Origin: an uncultured Flavobacteriaceae bacterium
Lineage (GTDB): Bacteria; Bacteroidota; Bacteroidia; Flavobacteriales; Flavobacteriaceae
Assembly: GCA_947504035.1 (NCBI GenBank)
Contig: CANNGA010000014.1
Span: forward strand, 1 to 64,000
Length of the DNA: 64,000 nucleotides
Reading direction: 5' to 3'
Position 1 is the first letter of the stretch. Each line of letters opens with the position of its first letter. The position numbers and the translations under genes were made by a program. The notes under the pieces are model-generated. The model worked only from the letters and a program-made list of their open reading frames with translations. It was not told the origin of the DNA and searched no databases. Positions 62,739-64,000 of this stretch are shown here, piece by piece.

Positions 62739-64000
62739 CTAGTCTAAAAGTAATTTAGAGCTTGTCGTTAAGTTTCCATTATATGTGATTTCAAGTTCAA
62801 CTTCGGCCAACGTATTGGTGCCGTTGTGTTGTAGGATTAGGGGGTAGGAGCTGCCGTGTTTTAACAGTGTTAAATGATGCGGTGTTTTTAGTTTAAATGC
62901 ATTTTTGTCTTTACCCTTTAGAACAATTGAAGAGATAAAACAGCCTGTATTTCCCTTTTTTGGTTTTAATAAAATCGTACGTGTTGTATTTCTTTTAAAG
63001 GTAATGCGTCTAGGGAGTTGCAATTTGGTTAGAGCGATTGTTTGGCCATGAGGGTTGTCTTTATTGTAAACTTCCATGTGCAACTGTCTGCCACCGCCTC
63101 TTTTAGGAGAGCCTCCTGTAATGTATATACCACGACCAGACGTGATCGCTTGAGTGCCATGTCTTGGGTGTGTCATTTTTGCTTTAGGAGACCATTGTTT
63201 TGTTTTGGGGTTATAAGCTTCTACAATACGATATGCTGGACCTTTTTTTGTGCCTTCACCACCTATAACAAAAAGTTCGTCATTAAAAAGAGCTACAGCA
63301 GGTGCCGCACGCGGTGTAGGAAGTTGTGTTTCAGTAGTCCATGACTTCTCTTTTAAGTCGTAAACATCTACAGGAGCTATAAGCGGTTGAAAAACGCCTC
63401 CAAAACCTCCAGATTGTCTGCCGCCTAATGTGTATAGTTTGTTATTATAAGCCATTAAACTAAAATGGTCTCTTGCATGAGGCGCATGGTCAAGAATTGT
63501 CCAAGTATTAGCAATAGGATCGTAAAGATCAAACCAATTTACATAGCCACCATCATGACCCATAGTGTTTCCGCCTACCAAATAAAATAGATCATTATAA
63601 ATTGCGAGGCCAGCGCCGCCACGTCTTCTGTTTTCGGGTATTTCAGGACCTTTAATCCAAGATTTTGTAGGCGGATAATAAAGCCAAACATGCGTTGCAG
63701 GTATTTCTTTAGGAAATGTGTTGGTTTCAAAACTGCCTATTACCCAAATAAAGCCTTCATAAAATAGGGCTTGAAAGTGATTAAATGGTTTTGGTGCTTT
63801 ACCACCTTTCTGCCAAGTATTTTTTTTAAAGTTATAGACATCTAATGTTTGCGCGTCTTCCCGGCCACCAAACATAACGAATGTAACGCCAGCTTGTACA
63901 AAAGAACATTCATGTCTGGCACTATAATTTTCGTCTTCGTGTTTATCGATCCAGCCATCATTTTGAGTAAAACCAGTAGCGCAAAAAAGCAGGCATAAAC
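62739..64000 (-). CDS. Secreted Kelch-repeat protein (partial, cut by the window edge)
   Basis: The gene runs off the right edge of the window. The open frame continues in phase to 63998; the first codons visible give a signal-peptide-like LCLLFCATG, so only a few residues, including the initiator Met, are missing. The body has at least four Kelch blades with IYNDLFYLVGGNTMG, SLMAYNNKLYTLGGRQSGG and LFNDELFVIGGEGTKKGP, each with the typical GG pair and a W/Y strand. A C-terminal beta-domain follows (residues from about 290). The function is unknown; in a PUL, such propellers may bind glycan or act as lyase-like or scaffold proteins. Confidence 0.8.
   Translation of the reverse strand, partial: LCLLFCATGFTQNDGWIDKHEDENYSARHECSFVQAGVTFVMFGGREDAQTLDVYNFKKNTWQKGGKAPKPFNHFQALFYEGFIWVIGSFETNTFPKEIPATHVWLYYPPTKSWIKGPEIPENRRRGGAGLAIYNDLFYLVGGNTMGHDGGYVNWFDLYDPIANTWTILDHAPHARDHFSLMAYNNKLYTLGGRQSGGFGGVFQPLIAPVDVYDLKEKSWTTETQLPTPRAAPAVALFNDELFVIGGEGTKKGPAYRIVEAYNPKTKQWSPKAKMTHPRHGTQAITSGRGIYITGGSPKRGGGRQLHMEVYNKDNPHGQTIALTKLQLPRRITFKRNTTRTILLKPKKGNTGCFISSIVLKGKDKNAFKLKTPHHLTLLKHGSSYPLILQHNGTNTLAEVELEITYNGNLTTSSKLLLD

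Overview
The window reads as chromosomal DNA of a low-GC Flavobacteriaceae member (Bacteroidota). The support is a SusC/SusD pair with a hybrid two-component sensor, a type IX secretion (Por) sorting domain, a GLPGLI-family gene, DUF4280/PAAR-like and Hint polymorphic-toxin domains, Bacteroidota-type -7 boxes (TAnnTTTG) and almost no Shine-Dalgarno sites. The sugar-degradation genes suggest a marine, algal-glucan-degrading lifestyle. The genus cannot be fixed from sequence alone. I saw no rRNA, tRNA or CRISPR array.

Layout. (1) 1-5743: a wrecked IS4-like element, then on the minus strand a polymorphic toxin (PAAR-like, Hint, 150-residue tip) followed 3 nt later by three tandem paralogues in exact 1141-bp units. 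Their C-terminal two thirds are nearly identical and their N-terminal thirds have diverged. This is the best candidate for an undescribed system: a toxin with an array of candidate immunity proteins. (2) 5744-10590: an accessory stretch with structured non-coding DNA, a 45-residue lipoprotein, a membrane protein, a small helical protein, a Cro/CI-like regulator and a 652-residue protein made of nine regular 70-residue repeats ending in a conserved Trp. (3) 10591-24497: mostly housekeeping genes: a LEA-like lipoprotein, Kdo transferase (waaA), a sugar aminotransferase with galE, lspA-fabD, a FAD dehydrogenase, a sialate O-acetylesterase, a 2TM-dihydrofolate reductase fusion, a CBM48 protein, thyA, a bifunctional nuclease and etfBA behind a 26-bp perfect palindrome. 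(4) 25141-44514: a T9SS-secreted clan GH-A-like glycosidase, pdhB, an Arg/Glu-repeat protein with a PID-CTERM-like tail, soluble and membrane pyrophosphatases, an App1-like phosphatase, a DsbD-like protein, a deoxynucleoside kinase, a GLPGLI/outer-membrane barrel pair, a possible HEPN protein and a TetR/monooxygenase/DUF3995 module with two operator-like sites. (5) 44565 to the right edge: a polysaccharide utilization locus on the minus strand, in transcription order Kelch protein (cut by the edge), GH16, HTCS, SusC, SusD, FG-GAP/UnbV protein, PKD/CBM-like lipoprotein, GH3. The GH16 + GH3 pairing points to laminarin or another beta-1,3(1,6)-glucan.

How the genes work together. In the PUL, the HTCS would sense released oligosaccharide and switch on the susC promoter. 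SusC/SusD and the PKD lipoprotein would bind and import the glucan, GH16 would cut it at the surface and GH3 would release glucose. In region 1 the toxin would be exported by a PAAR-dependent system (none of whose structural genes is here), release its tip by Hint cleavage, and be neutralised in kin cells by one or more of the downstream paralogues. Functional statements are inferences from recognisable domains, since no database search could be run.
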